Position numbers and translations under genes: made by a program
Source of the DNA: Clostridiaceae bacterium
Lineage (GTDB): Bacteria; Bacillota; Clostridia; Saccharofermentanales; DTU023
Length of the DNA: 36,901 nt
Direction: 5' to 3'
Assembly: GCA_012841145.1 (NCBI GenBank)
Contig: DUVH01000024.1
Span: 134,711 to 171,611, forward strand
The notes under the pieces: model-generated
Database searches by the model: none
What the model was told of the DNA's origin: nothing
The model's input: only the letters and a program-made list of their open reading frames with translations
Shown: one piece after another, positions 26,518 through 35,535 of the stretch
Layout of the letters: each line of letters opens with the position of its first letter
Numbering within the stretch: position 1 is the first letter of the stretch

Positions 26518-26546
26518 ATCATACAGATTAACGGATGAAAAATCAA
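26518..26546 (-). promoter_or_regulatory. Methyltransferase gene promoter
   Basis: Minus-strand TTGATT (26541-26546), a 17-base spacer and TATGAT (26518-26523) match consensus at four and five of six positions. The predicted start is about 40 bases before the GTG start codon. Confidence 0.6.
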
Positions 26547-26760
26547 CAGGAGGACTCTTATGGTTAGCGTCAAAACTCATTAAATGAAATACTAATGCCT
26601 AACAACAGTCAGATTACGATTAAATCTCTCCTGAGTTTTTAAAATAACTCAAAATATTCGTTGACTAATAAGCAGTCCTACAAAAAGATAAAGACACTGA
26701 AAAACTTCAAGAGACAGATGTGCTGTTGTGATCAAAGAGCAAAAGGGAGTACTTTCATTT

Positions 26761-27285
26761 TCACTTCTTTTTTTGAAATCTCTTAAGCGATTTTTCAATC
26801 ACACGCTTCGCAGAATCAGCAGAGTGGATCTTCGTAAGCGCCGTCCCCTTACCTTCAAGCTCCTTATAGACGCTGAAAAAGTGCTGCATCTCCGTCAGCA
26901 TATGTTCAGGAAGGTCTCCCAACTCAGTCCAGCTCCTCATCTGCGGATCGCCGTAGGGAATCGCGATGATCTTCTCATCTTCCTGATTGTCGTCGATCAT
27001 CGAAAACGCGCCGATCGGATAACATTCGACGAGCGACATCGGAAGCAGGCTTTCTTGTGACAGCACGAGAACGTCGAGCGCGTCGCCGTCATTGGAGAGC
27101 GTATGCGGAATGAATCCGTAGTTGGCGGGATAGTGCGTTGATGTATACAGGATACGATCCAGCCTCAACATACCGATCTTTTCGTCGTATTCGTATTTTT
27201 GCTTACTTCCGCGCGGAATTTCAATCACCGCATAAAAACGATCTTTTGTGATGCAATCCTTCGGTATATTATCCCAGTAGTACAT
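26761..27285 (-). CDS. ppa: Inorganic pyrophosphatase (family I)
   Basis: This soluble family I enzyme splits pyrophosphate into phosphate and pulls biosynthetic reactions forward. From ATG 27285 the protein is 174 residues. The signature loop reads DGDALDVLVL, with alanine replacing the usual proline (DxDPxDV). Other active-site regions are present: EIPRGSKQKYEYD, YPANYGFIPHTL and IAIPYGDP. The frame is open to an ATG seven codons upstream, but GGGAGGG sits about eight bases before ATG 27285, inside the longer reading, so the shorter start is chosen. A lysine-rich C-terminus ends the protein. It lies alone after the AT-rich restriction block. Confidence 0.92.
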   Translation of the reverse strand: MYYWDNIPKDCITKDRFYAVIEIPRGSKQKYEYDEKIGMLRLDRILYTSTHYPANYGFIPHTLSNDGDALDVLVLSQESLLPMSLVECYPIGAFSMIDDNQEDEKIIAIPYGDPQMRSWTELGDLPEHMLTEMQHFFSVYKELEGKGTALTKIHSADSAKRVIEKSLKRFQKKK

Positions 27286-27590
27286 GTAGTGCCCTCCCGT
27301 GCTCATGTCACATTATCTCTCGTTGTCGCTCTTTGCTTTTTCAACGACTATTTTACCATGTATCGTGAATTATTTTACACAAATAAAAGCCAAAACACAT
27401 CAAGAACTCGTGCCGGCCCAGTTCTTCTTCATAGACACTCTGTTATTGATCGTTCTAATGATAGTGCATACCTGATAAGGTTAACCATTGTTGCGATCGC
27501 TCATCATCGTAAAATCTTCGTAATGTAATGGTAAATACGTTCTCATGAAGCTCTTGCGCTTCGTCTCACGTGCGCCGACGCTGAAGAACG
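27286..27590. other. Non-coding gap upstream of ppa
   Basis: This 305-base gap holds the ribosome binding site and leader of ppa and the 3' flank of the small membrane-protein gene. I see a few short inverted repeats (such as GAAGC-tcttgc-GCTTC near 27547) but no convincing gene, RNA or terminator, and no clear promoter for ppa. Confidence 0.4.
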
Positions 27591-28130
27591 CTACGTCAAA
27601 GATGATTCTCTCTGTTCAGGTCGAGGGTTGAGAGCGGTAGCTCTCAACAACAGTGATCCGTAGAACACCACTAGGACGGCCAAGGTCCACGCGACACCGT
27701 AGACGATCTTGATCGCTACATGAAATGTACTCCACGCATGAATTACTAATGCGCCAAAACCGGACATCAGCGGCAACAGAATGACGATCGTCGCAAAAGA
27801 CACTTTTACGTAACGGACATTTACTTCCGTTGAGGCAAAGCCCTTTTCACCGTTGTCGTCATCAGGGTCATCTTCTCTTACCTGTATGGCTTTTCTTGCC
27901 TGTTTCCCTAAGCTGCTTATGCCGCTACCCACAAAAACCGTAGCTAAACCCCACAATAAGATAACCCATACCAACGAGGTCGCTCCCTTCGTCCACATGA
28001 CCGTATCCGCATTATATTGATGGGCAAATCCGTAGATGAACCAGGCAGCAAGCGCCCAGCTCAAGAAGCATACCCATTCTATTAGCCAAATGCGTTTTTT
28101 TGTTAACGGACTTGAACACACGAGTCTCAT
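27591..28130 (-). CDS. Small four-helix membrane protein, function unknown
   Basis: The 179-residue protein has four hydrophobic segments at about 12-34, 46-71, 106-130 and 135-160, so it is probably an integral membrane protein with a small cytoplasmic loop. The loop around residues 82-95 is strongly acidic (REDDPDDDNGEK). No catalytic motif or known family was recognised. ATG 28130 follows GGAG by seven bases. It lies on the minus strand between the ABC exporter and ppa genes, with gaps of about 185 and 305 bases, so it may be a single transcript. Confidence 0.75.
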   Translation of the reverse strand: MRLVCSSPLTKKRIWLIEWVCFLSWALAAWFIYGFAHQYNADTVMWTKGATSLVWVILLWGLATVFVGSGISSLGKQARKAIQVREDDPDDDNGEKGFASTEVNVRYVKVSFATIVILLPLMSGFGALVIHAWSTFHVAIKIVYGVAWTLAVLVVFYGSLLLRATALNPRPEQRESSLT

Positions 28131-28315
28131 AAAATGCTCCGATCTTCTTACTCTCCGAAAAGCGATTCAGTCTTCACGTTATGACCGCACTCTCTTATAT
28201 TATATCGAGCGGAAGCATAGCGCGACAAGCGCTGTGAGTCAAGCTCTTATTCCCTTATTGCATCTGTAATTAAATTATAGTTCGTGCGGAACGTAACGTG
28301 TTTGCCTTCGTGGTT

Positions 28316-30073
28316 TTAGAGATCCTCGAACTGGCTTTGGTAGAGGATAGCGTACTCGCCTCCTTTTTCAAGAAGTTCGGCGTGCGTTCCTCGCTCAGAG
28401 ATGCCGCCGTCCGACAAGACGAGAATCTCGTCGGCATTGCGGATCGTCGAAAGTCGGTGCGCAATGACAAGCGTCGTGCGGTCGCGCGACAGGACGTCAA
28501 GGGCGGCCTGAATGGCACGTTCACTGATATTGTCAAGGGAGCTCGTCGCCTCATCGAGAATCAGAATCGACGGGTTGCGCAGGAAAGCGCGCGCGATCGA
28601 GACGCGCTGGCGCTCACCGCCCGAGAATCGGACGCCGCGTTCACCCACGATCGTATCGTATCCTGCAGGCAGCGATTCAATAAACTCGTGTATTTGAGCG
28701 TTTTCCGCCGCCTCGCGGATAGCGCTGTCCTCCGCCTCCCAGTCACCATAGCTGATGTTTTCTCGGACAGAACTGTTGAACAGATAGACATCCTGCTGAA
28801 CGACGGCGATGTTGTCGCGCAGTGAACGAAGCGTGAAGTCGCGAATATCTGTGCCGTCGATGAGAATACGCCCGCCCGTCACATCGTAAAATCTCGGAAT
28901 GAGTGAACAGATCGTCGTCTTGCCCACACCGGACGGGCCGACGAGAGCGACAGTCTTGCCGGCTTCAATCGTGAAGGAGAGGTCGGACAGAACCTCGTCA
29001 CCTCCGTATGAGAACGAGACGCGATCAAACTCGATCGTTCCTTTCAGCGTGCCTGCATCGATAGCGTCCCGCCGGTCAACGACATCGGGTTCCGTGTCGA
29101 GAATTTCGACCATCCTGCGAAAACCTGTCATCCCTTTTTGGAACTGCTCATTGAATTGGATGAGTGTTCTGATGGGAACGAGGTACATGTTGATGTAGAG
29201 GATAAACGCGAACGCGTCGCCGGGACGGAGCGTCCCCTGGATGACGAAGATGCCGCCCGCGACGAGCGTCACGAGGTAGAGCATGCCTTGGACGAATTGG
29301 TTGAGCGTGAAGTACTTGCCCATGAAAAAGTACATGCGCTTCTTGGAATGGTAGAAGGCTTCATTCCCGTGGTGGAACTTCTCCATCTCAATATGCTCGT
29401 TCGAAAAAGACTGAACTGTCCGAATGCCGGACAGACTATCTTGGACGATGGCGTTAACCTCCGCGATTTTGCGGCGATTGTCCATGAAGACATCTGTCAT
29501 TTTCGCGCGATAGCCGAACATCACGAAGACGAGAAGAATCGTGAAAGCGAGGAGAATCATCGATAGGGGGAAGTGTATGCGCGACAAGATAATGAACGAC
29601 CCGATGATTTTAAAGGCGGATATAAAAATGTTCTCCGGTCCGTGGTGCGCGAGCTCCGTGATGTCGAAAAGGTCGGTTATGATGCGAGAGACCATTTTCC
29701 CTGTACTCGCTTTGTCGAAGAAAGAGAACGAGAGCTTCTCCATATGCTGGAACAGATCGCGCCGCATGTCCGTTTCAATGCGAGCGCCGAGAATATGACC
29801 CCACGACGAAACGAAATAGAGCGAGCCGGCTTCAACGAGATAGAGGACGAACATCAGGATCGCCAACTTCGTCAGGAGGGGCGCAATGAGCGATTTATCA
29901 GGCAAGGTGAACACATCGTTGACGATATAGCGAATCATTGCGGGGAATACGAGTCCCACGCCGCCGTTGACGGCGGCGCAAAACAAATCTGCCGTGAAAA
30001 GCCATTTATAAGGTCCGTAATATGAGACGAAACGTCGGATCAATGATTTTCTGTGTTTTTCAGTTGCTTGCAT
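28316..30073 (-). CDS. ABC transporter, fused permease and ATP-binding half-transporter
   Basis: This is an exporter-type half-transporter (MsbA/LmrA-like) that should work as a dimer in the cytoplasmic membrane. From ATG 30073 it is 585 residues: six transmembrane segments in about 1-310, then the ATPase. The ATPase has Walker A GPSGVGKTT (K385), Q-loop VVQQDVYLF, signature FSGGERQR, Walker B ILILDEATSS and H-loop IAHRLST. A TTG two codons upstream is the only alternative start; neither has an obvious ribosome binding site. No second half-transporter is adjacent, so a homodimer is the simplest reading. The substrate (lipid, drug or peptide) cannot be told from sequence. Confidence 0.92.
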   Translation of the reverse strand: MQATEKHRKSLIRRFVSYYGPYKWLFTADLFCAAVNGGVGLVFPAMIRYIVNDVFTLPDKSLIAPLLTKLAILMFVLYLVEAGSLYFVSSWGHILGARIETDMRRDLFQHMEKLSFSFFDKASTGKMVSRIITDLFDITELAHHGPENIFISAFKIIGSFIILSRIHFPLSMILLAFTILLVFVMFGYRAKMTDVFMDNRRKIAEVNAIVQDSLSGIRTVQSFSNEHIEMEKFHHGNEAFYHSKKRMYFFMGKYFTLNQFVQGMLYLVTLVAGGIFVIQGTLRPGDAFAFILYINMYLVPIRTLIQFNEQFQKGMTGFRRMVEILDTEPDVVDRRDAIDAGTLKGTIEFDRVSFSYGGDEVLSDLSFTIEAGKTVALVGPSGVGKTTICSLIPRFYDVTGGRILIDGTDIRDFTLRSLRDNIAVVQQDVYLFNSSVRENISYGDWEAEDSAIREAAENAQIHEFIESLPAGYDTIVGERGVRFSGGERQRVSIARAFLRNPSILILDEATSSLDNISERAIQAALDVLSRDRTTLVIAHRLSTIRNADEILVLSDGGISERGTHAELLEKGGEYAILYQSQFEDL

Positions 30074-30131
30074 AGACAAGCTAAATTTTACAATGATCTA
30101 ACCTACAGGACAATCAACATTTGATACGAAT

Positions 30132-30566
30132 TTATGACGAGCTGTCCGGGAAAACCATCGTATTAAGACCGATGGCGGAGTTGAACTCACGTTCGATTGT
30201 CCCTTCCGCTGTCCTGATCACGATCTCGCACGTAGCGGATACGCGCGCTTCGCTGAGATGCCCGCCCACGACGGCGCCGGTGATATCGCCGATCGTCATA
30301 TGCATGTGAAGGTAAGGAACGCCGTCTTTCGTCGTGACGTTCCCGATGAGGCTCGTGATCTCGTATTCACCTTCAAACTCATTCACGATGTACTCCTGCT
30401 TCTCAATTGAATAGAGGCCGAGTTTAGCTCGGTCGATGGCGCCGAGACCGCTCAAGGAGCCTAGCGTAATATTCTCTTTTTGGCAAATGTCATTGACGGC
30501 TTTGACGATTTCTTCACCGCAGTCAATGCGAATGATGTAGACGTTGCCGGTCTTCATGTAGTTCAT
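30132..30566 (-). CDS. PPC/DUF296-domain protein
   Basis: The protein is 144 residues from ATG 30566 and consists of a single PPC (DUF296) domain, found in bacterial proteins and in plant AT-hook proteins. The metal- and trimer-forming region is visible as PYLHMHMTIGD and VVGGHLSEARV, after the GEYEITSLIGNV segment that corresponds to the family core. Function in bacteria is not settled; some members may bind DNA or metal. Upstream extension to 30662 gives sequence unlike the family, and AAGGAG lies ten bases before ATG 30566. It lies between deoC and the ABC exporter on the same strand. Confidence 0.85.
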   Translation of the reverse strand: MNYMKTGNVYIIRIDCGEEIVKAVNDICQKENITLGSLSGLGAIDRAKLGLYSIEKQEYIVNEFEGEYEITSLIGNVTTKDGVPYLHMHMTIGDITGAVVGGHLSEARVSATCEIVIRTAEGTIEREFNSAIGLNTMVFPDSSS

Positions 30567-30813
30567 ATTCGACGTACTCCTTCTCTCATGCAGTAAAATC
30601 CGTGGCGGCTCGCACCGACCGTTGTTGCCGTGTCGCAGAGCGCCAACTCTGAACGGCAACAAGCCGCTATAGCAGGCACAAAAATCTACCCAAAACAGAG
30701 ACTCCCTCGCGAGAGCGCGTTAAAAGCCCCTAACCACGAGCGGAGGCCTTATGGCAAACTCGCCTCGCGCACAGGATTTCACTTAACCTCAAGATACGGA
30801 CGTTTAAGATTTA

Positions 30814-31488
30814 CTACTCATCAAGAAACGGACGTGCGAGATCGACGAGCGCGCTGGCGCCGAGTCTGCCCGCTCCCATCTCGAGATAGGCGAGCGCATC
30901 TTCCAGCGTGCGTATGCCGCCGGAGGCTTTGACCCCGATATGCGGCCCGACATGACCGCGGAGGAGGCGAACATCGTGCGGCGTCGCGCCGCCCGAGGCA
31001 AACCCCGTGGACGTTTTGATAAAGTCCGCCTCGCAGTCGGTTACGATCTCACAGAGACGAATCTTCTCGCGGTCGTCGAGCTCCGACGTCTCTATAATGA
31101 CTTTCAAGATGGCGTCGTCGCAGAGATCTCTGATTTGTTCGATCTCGTCATAAATGAGATCCCAGAGCTCATCCTTGACCCACCCGAGGTTGATCACCAT
31201 GTCGATCTCGGACGCGCCGCCTTCCAGCGCATCCTCAACTTGATACAGCTTCGAACCGGTCGTTTCATATCCGTTGGGAAAGCCGATCACAGTGCAGACG
31301 GGAAATGTCCCTTCAACAAAGTCGACGGCTTCATCGACAAAGGAAGAGGGAATACAGCAGCTTGCACACCCGAACTCTATACCCTCGCTCAGAAGCTTTT
31401 TAATCTCGCCGAATGTCGCTGTCGGTCGCAACAGCGTGTGGTCTGTCGCCGCGAGAATTCGTTTTACATCAGTCTTGTTCATTTGCAT
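30814..31488 (-). CDS. deoC: Deoxyribose-phosphate aldolase
   Basis: DeoC splits 2-deoxyribose-5-phosphate into glyceraldehyde-3-phosphate and acetaldehyde in deoxynucleoside catabolism. The 224-residue protein has the family motifs: DHTLLRP near residue 16, EIDMVINLG, the Schiff-base lysine in FIKTSTGF, and the second active-site lysine in GVKASGGIR. Start ATG 31488 follows AAAGGGG at a short distance; ATG 31482, two codons on, is an equally possible start. No other nucleoside-catabolism genes are adjacent. Confidence 0.95.
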   Translation of the reverse strand: MQMNKTDVKRILAATDHTLLRPTATFGEIKKLLSEGIEFGCASCCIPSSFVDEAVDFVEGTFPVCTVIGFPNGYETTGSKLYQVEDALEGGASEIDMVINLGWVKDELWDLIYDEIEQIRDLCDDAILKVIIETSELDDREKIRLCEIVTDCEADFIKTSTGFASGGATPHDVRLLRGHVGPHIGVKASGGIRTLEDALAYLEMGAGRLGASALVDLARPFLDE

Positions 31489-31620
31489 TGATCCCCTTTG
31501 GAATTATTCATATATATTTTTATTATTCTTACTATCTGCTGACGTCGTGTCGCGCCTTCAGAATACACGGAATGGACGTCTTTGTCCTCATATTTATTGT
31601 CTTATCCGCACCCCGTGCTG

Positions 31621-32763
31621 TCAATCAAAGAAATCGCGCATATCACTTAGTACAAAATTGACGGGGGGATATGTGACCGTTCTGCCTTCGCGTGCCGACT
31701 GAAAGAGCGAGAGAACGATGGCGAGCGCGTCACGCCCCGCCTCTCCTTGGGCGAGCAGCATACGGTTCGTACCGATCGCGTCGAGCATGTCGCCGTACAT
31801 AAAGGTGTAGGGGTTGCCGAGACTTCCGGTCACGCCGAACCCTTCGCGTTTTATGCGATTTTTGATAGCGTTGAAAAGCAGCCGCTTCTCATATTTCCTC
31901 CCGTCATCGCCGATGACGGAGATCTTCGGGACACCGCCCGCGATGGAAGCTTCTACTGTCCCGCGCTCACAGCGTAGAAAGAACGACGCGCTTTTCACCT
32001 CGGGATTCGTGTTTGTCGTGCCTTCGATATAGAGGAGGCGATTCCTGCGGAGCGTCAGCGTGCCGACGGCGAGATCGGCCGCCTCCATATCGTGGCATTG
32101 CCGGAGAAGCGTGGCCGTCGCACTGACCGGCTCTGCATCCATCAGCCACGCCATCAAGTCGACGGCGTGGATACTCTGATTCATCAAAGCGCCGCCGTCT
32201 CGCTCCCACGTTCCGAACCACGGCGCCTGATCGTAATACGCCTGATCGTGGCCCCAGCGGACGGTCGTTGCCCCATAGAGGATGTTGCCAAACGCGCCGC
32301 TGTCGACAAACTCTTTGATTTCACGGACGCCCGGAATATAACGATACTTCATACCGACCGCAAGTTTGCGGTTTCTCTCACGTGCGAGAGCGATCATCGC
32401 CTCCGCCTCATTCATATCGAGCGTCAGCGGCTTCTCCACGATCAGATGGGAGTTCGCTTCGAGTGCTTTTGCAGCAAGAGGGAAATGCGTCGTAGGAGGT
32501 GTGGCGATGACGGTGAGGTCGACCGGCGCCTTCTCAAGAACATCGTCGATGTTGTCTGAGACGATCGGTCGCTTAAGTCGAGCCGAGCGCGAAACGAGTA
32601 TGCTTTTGATCGCCTGTTCGTTTTTATCGACAATCGCCGTAAGTTCGACGAATCCGCGCTTTTCGAAAAAATTAATCGCTTTGAGATGATCGGCCGATGC
32701 GCGGCCGCAACCGATAAGCGCGATGTTCACGCGTTGACCGGTCTTTTTTCGTCTCTCTGCCAC
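31621..32763 (-). CDS. Gfo/Idh/MocA-family NAD(P)-dependent oxidoreductase
   Basis: This 380-residue protein is a dinucleotide-dependent dehydrogenase of the Gfo/Idh/MocA family, whose members act on sugars, inositols and related polyols. Seen: the Rossmann motif ALIGCGRASADH (residues about 15-26), VIATPPTTH, the conserved EKPLTLD motif with its active-site lysine, and a HAVDLMAWL segment that often holds the catalytic histidine. GTG 32763 is eight bases after GAGG. It lies between deoC and the Old Yellow Enzyme-type gene on the same strand. The substrate is unknown. Confidence 0.9.
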   Translation of the reverse strand: MAERRKKTGQRVNIALIGCGRASADHLKAINFFEKRGFVELTAIVDKNEQAIKSILVSRSARLKRPIVSDNIDDVLEKAPVDLTVIATPPTTHFPLAAKALEANSHLIVEKPLTLDMNEAEAMIALARERNRKLAVGMKYRYIPGVREIKEFVDSGAFGNILYGATTVRWGHDQAYYDQAPWFGTWERDGGALMNQSIHAVDLMAWLMDAEPVSATATLLRQCHDMEAADLAVGTLTLRRNRLLYIEGTTNTNPEVKSASFFLRCERGTVEASIAGGVPKISVIGDDGRKYEKRLLFNAIKNRIKREGFGVTGSLGNPYTFMYGDMLDAIGTNRMLLAQGEAGRDALAIVLSLFQSAREGRTVTYPPVNFVLSDMRDFFD

Positions 32764-32814
32764 TCGTTTATCCTCTGGTTCTTTCCGGAATCAAGCTTCT
32801 TTATTATCGATGCG

Positions 32815-35082
32815 CTAAATCGATAATCCGGCCCTATACCCGGCTCTGACAGCGTGCATGATCATGCCGGTGTGTGCCGCGTCGCCGAGGAGATAGAGTT
32901 CCGGCGTAATATAGGCATCCTTGATCAGCCGATAGAACGCGTTGTCCTGCTCGTTGCCGACGGCGAGGACGACGAGGTCGGTATCGATCGTCCGCATTTT
33001 ATACTCTTCCTTTATAGGCTTTGCCAGAGGATTCGGCACATTCTCGGGGAGAACGGGATTCCAAGTATTGTAAGGGTCGGGCACAGTCGGTGATTCATTG
33101 ACGTTCACTGCCACGCTGCCGTCTTCGATTTTTTCCAATTTGGCGCAGTTCATAAGCGTCACGCCGTGCTTTTCAAGCTCATGGATCAGGTGCGTGCGAT
33201 TCGCCGTGCAGATGTGTGGCATCAAGGTTGGAAGCATCTCAAGGACGGTCACTTTGAGGCCGTATTCCGCGGCGAGCATCAGGGCAACTTCGCAGCCGAC
33301 CGTTCCGCCGCCGACAACAACGACCTTCTCTTTGCCGTCGAGCAGCGAAACATCCCGCAGAAGAGTTCGGGCGAACACGGCTTTGTCGACACCTTCAACC
33401 GCGGGAGCTTTTTCCCGGCTACCCGTCGCGCAGACGATCGCGTCGTACTTGCCGTCCTCCAACATGGCGAGCGTCGCTTCCGTGCCGAGCATCAGTTTGA
33501 AATCGCGGTTGTCGCCGGCGCGTTGGGCGACCGTATGTTCCATCCACTCGAGATAGTTTTTAACGTCGCGTTTAAAGGCTGGGATGGCAGCAAGACGCAC
33601 CATACCGCCGACACCTTCCTGCTCGTCGACTAGGTGTACTTCATGGCCGCGATCGAGCGCCGCCATCGCACATTCAAATCCGGCAGGTCCGGCCCCCACG
33701 ACGGCCACTTTTTTTCTGACCGGGGCAGGGAGCGGTTTCTCGGGCAGGATTGACTCGTACGAAGTTCTGGGGTTGACGGCACAACTCGGGTGACCGCCTT
33801 CGACAAATTCGTTGATGCACGCCTCCTGACATCCGATGCAGGGACGAATCTCGTTGATCTTACCGGCATACGCTTTCTTCGGCCACATCGGATCGGCAAG
33901 CAGCGGACGCCCGAGCATGACCATGTCGCACATTTCATCGGCGATCGCCTTCTCCGCGAGATCGGGGTACCCGAGCTTACCAACGGCGACGATCGGGACG
34001 GGAAGTCCTTTATTCGACACGATTTCGTTCTCGGCAAAGTGCTCCTTGACGAGTTTGGCGACATCCAGAAAAACACCCGGCTTCATCGTCGTCGGCGGAT
34101 GGGGAAGCCACCAGTTGTCGTAGCATCCGAGATCGACATCGAACATATCGACACCGGCCGCAACGAGATTCTTCATATAATCGAGCGTCTGCTCGATTGT
34201 TCGCTCGTTTCTGAATTTTCTAAGCGTCTTCACCGTGTCCATGCGCTCACCGTACGTCGCGTGGAGCGCAAGCGATAAATTTATCCTGAACATGATGGGA
34301 TAGTCCGGCCCCGTCCGTTTGCGTATTTCCCGCACGATATCGAGACCGAACGCCTGCCAATCGGCGTATCTGCCCAGCTTCCGGCGATTGAACGCCGTGT
34401 TGCTCATCTGTTCTAAGAGATAGCCCTCGTGGCCGTGGAGATAGACGCCGTCAATTGTCGCCGTTTTCGCGTCGGCCGCCGCCTGTCCGAAATTCTTGAC
34501 GATTTTCTTTAATTTTCTTCCTGAAATCCTCAAACAGGGAACTTCCGGCAGATAGTAGTTCGGATTAAGCGACGCGGAGACCGGAAACTTACGTTGATTG
34601 ACAAGGCACTGCGGATTGCCGACGCGCCCGAGACCCGCCGTCAGCTGAATAAAGAAATGCGCACCCGCGGCATGTGTGTTGTGCGCGATGTCGCGCCACC
34701 CTGAAAAGTATGTTCTGCTGCCGAGTATCTTCGGAAAATACGTAAGGCCACCCGGCTCCGTTAAGGTGTGATCGATACCGAAACTGACAGGCACAAGTCC
34801 CGACGTGATCAAGCCGACACCGCCTTTGGCTCGCTCTTCGAAATAAGCGATCATGGATTGATCGGGTCGCCCCGTCTCTTCCGCCTGAGAGATGTTCCCC
34901 ATAGGCGCCATCACAAGCCTGTTTTTCAGCGTGATGCTGTTGACGCGAATCGGCGAAAACAACGACTTATACGGGTAGAGAGCCCGGCTCATGCGCCCGG
35001 TTCCCGCTCTTCCCTCGTCGAGAAACCAGTCTCCGGAATCTTTTAACCAATCAGAAACCAATGTTTCAGGGTATTTTGCCAT
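32815..35082 (-). CDS. Old Yellow Enzyme-type NADH:flavin oxidoreductase with Fe-S cluster (FadH/BaiH-like)
   Basis: This 755-residue flavoenzyme has the three-part layout of 2,4-dienoyl-CoA reductase: an FMN TIM barrel (about 35-395), a 4Fe-4S site with C415, C418, C422 and C434, and a C-terminal FAD/NAD(P) module with VVGAGPAG at 461-468 and a second Rossmann motif VVVVGGGTVGCE near 597. The barrel motif reads HGHEGYLLEQ rather than the HGAHGYL form of E. coli FadH; the HEGYLL version is typical of clostridial enzymes such as bile-acid BaiCD/BaiH. It therefore probably reduces an activated alkene, electron acceptor unknown. ATG 35082 is preceded by AAAGGAAACAGG. An N-terminal addition of about 30 residues precedes the barrel. 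Confidence 0.9.
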   Translation of the reverse strand: MAKYPETLVSDWLKDSGDWFLDEGRAGTGRMSRALYPYKSLFSPIRVNSITLKNRLVMAPMGNISQAEETGRPDQSMIAYFEERAKGGVGLITSGLVPVSFGIDHTLTEPGGLTYFPKILGSRTYFSGWRDIAHNTHAAGAHFFIQLTAGLGRVGNPQCLVNQRKFPVSASLNPNYYLPEVPCLRISGRKLKKIVKNFGQAAADAKTATIDGVYLHGHEGYLLEQMSNTAFNRRKLGRYADWQAFGLDIVREIRKRTGPDYPIMFRINLSLALHATYGERMDTVKTLRKFRNERTIEQTLDYMKNLVAAGVDMFDVDLGCYDNWWLPHPPTTMKPGVFLDVAKLVKEHFAENEIVSNKGLPVPIVAVGKLGYPDLAEKAIADEMCDMVMLGRPLLADPMWPKKAYAGKINEIRPCIGCQEACINEFVEGGHPSCAVNPRTSYESILPEKPLPAPVRKKVAVVGAGPAGFECAMAALDRGHEVHLVDEQEGVGGMVRLAAIPAFKRDVKNYLEWMEHTVAQRAGDNRDFKLMLGTEATLAMLEDGKYDAIVCATGSREKAPAVEGVDKAVFARTLLRDVSLLDGKEKVVVVGGGTVGCEVALMLAAEYGLKVTVLEMLPTLMPHICTANRTHLIHELEKHGVTLMNCAKLEKIEDGSVAVNVNESPTVPDPYNTWNPVLPENVPNPLAKPIKEEYKMRTIDTDLVVLAVGNEQDNAFYRLIKDAYITPELYLLGDAAHTGMIMHAVRAGYRAGLSI

Positions 35083-35118
35083 GTGCCTGTTTCCTTTCTC
35101 AACTTACTGTCCCGGCTA

Positions 35119-35535
35119 TTACTCTCCGATGATTTTTATCAGAACACGCTTCGGGCGCTTCCCGTCAAATTCACCATAGAAAATGCGCTCCCATGGCCCG
35201 AAATCGAGACGCCCTTCAGTCACGGCGACGACGACTTCGCGCCCCATGACGCTGCGTTTCAGGTGCGCGTCGGCATTGTCTTCATATCCGTTATGATCGT
35301 ACTGATCATAGGGTTTCTCCGGTGCGAGCTTCTCCAGCCACCGTTCAAAATCACGGTGCAGACCGCTTTCATTATCGTTAATAAAAACACTGGCCGTGAT
35401 ATGCATTGCGTTGACGAGACACAGTCCTTCGCGTATACCGCTCTCGGCCAGCGCCTTTTCTACCTCCGGTGTCAGGTGGATAAATGCCCGCCGTGTCGGC
35501 GTGTTGAGTGTCAGTACTTTTCTAAATGATTTCAT
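35119..35535 (-). CDS. YjbQ/UPF0047-family protein
   Basis: The 138-residue protein matches the YjbQ (UPF0047) family, annotated in databases as secondary thiamine-phosphate synthase, though the physiological role is uncertain. Conserved features are [12 protein letters not shown], the [13 protein letters not shown] segment with its histidine, and the C-terminal [13 protein letters not shown]. Start ATG 35535 is five bases after AAAGGAG; the GTG one codon upstream is too close to that site. It lies 36 bases upstream of the Old Yellow Enzyme-type gene on the same strand, so they may share a transcript. Confidence 0.9.
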   Translation of the reverse strand: MKSFRKVLTLNTPTRRAFIHLTPEVEKALAESGIREGLCLVNAMHITASVFINDNESGLHRDFERWLEKLAPEKPYDQYDHNGYEDNADAHLKRSVMGREVVVAVTEGRLDFGPWERIFYGEFDGKRPKRVLIKIIGE

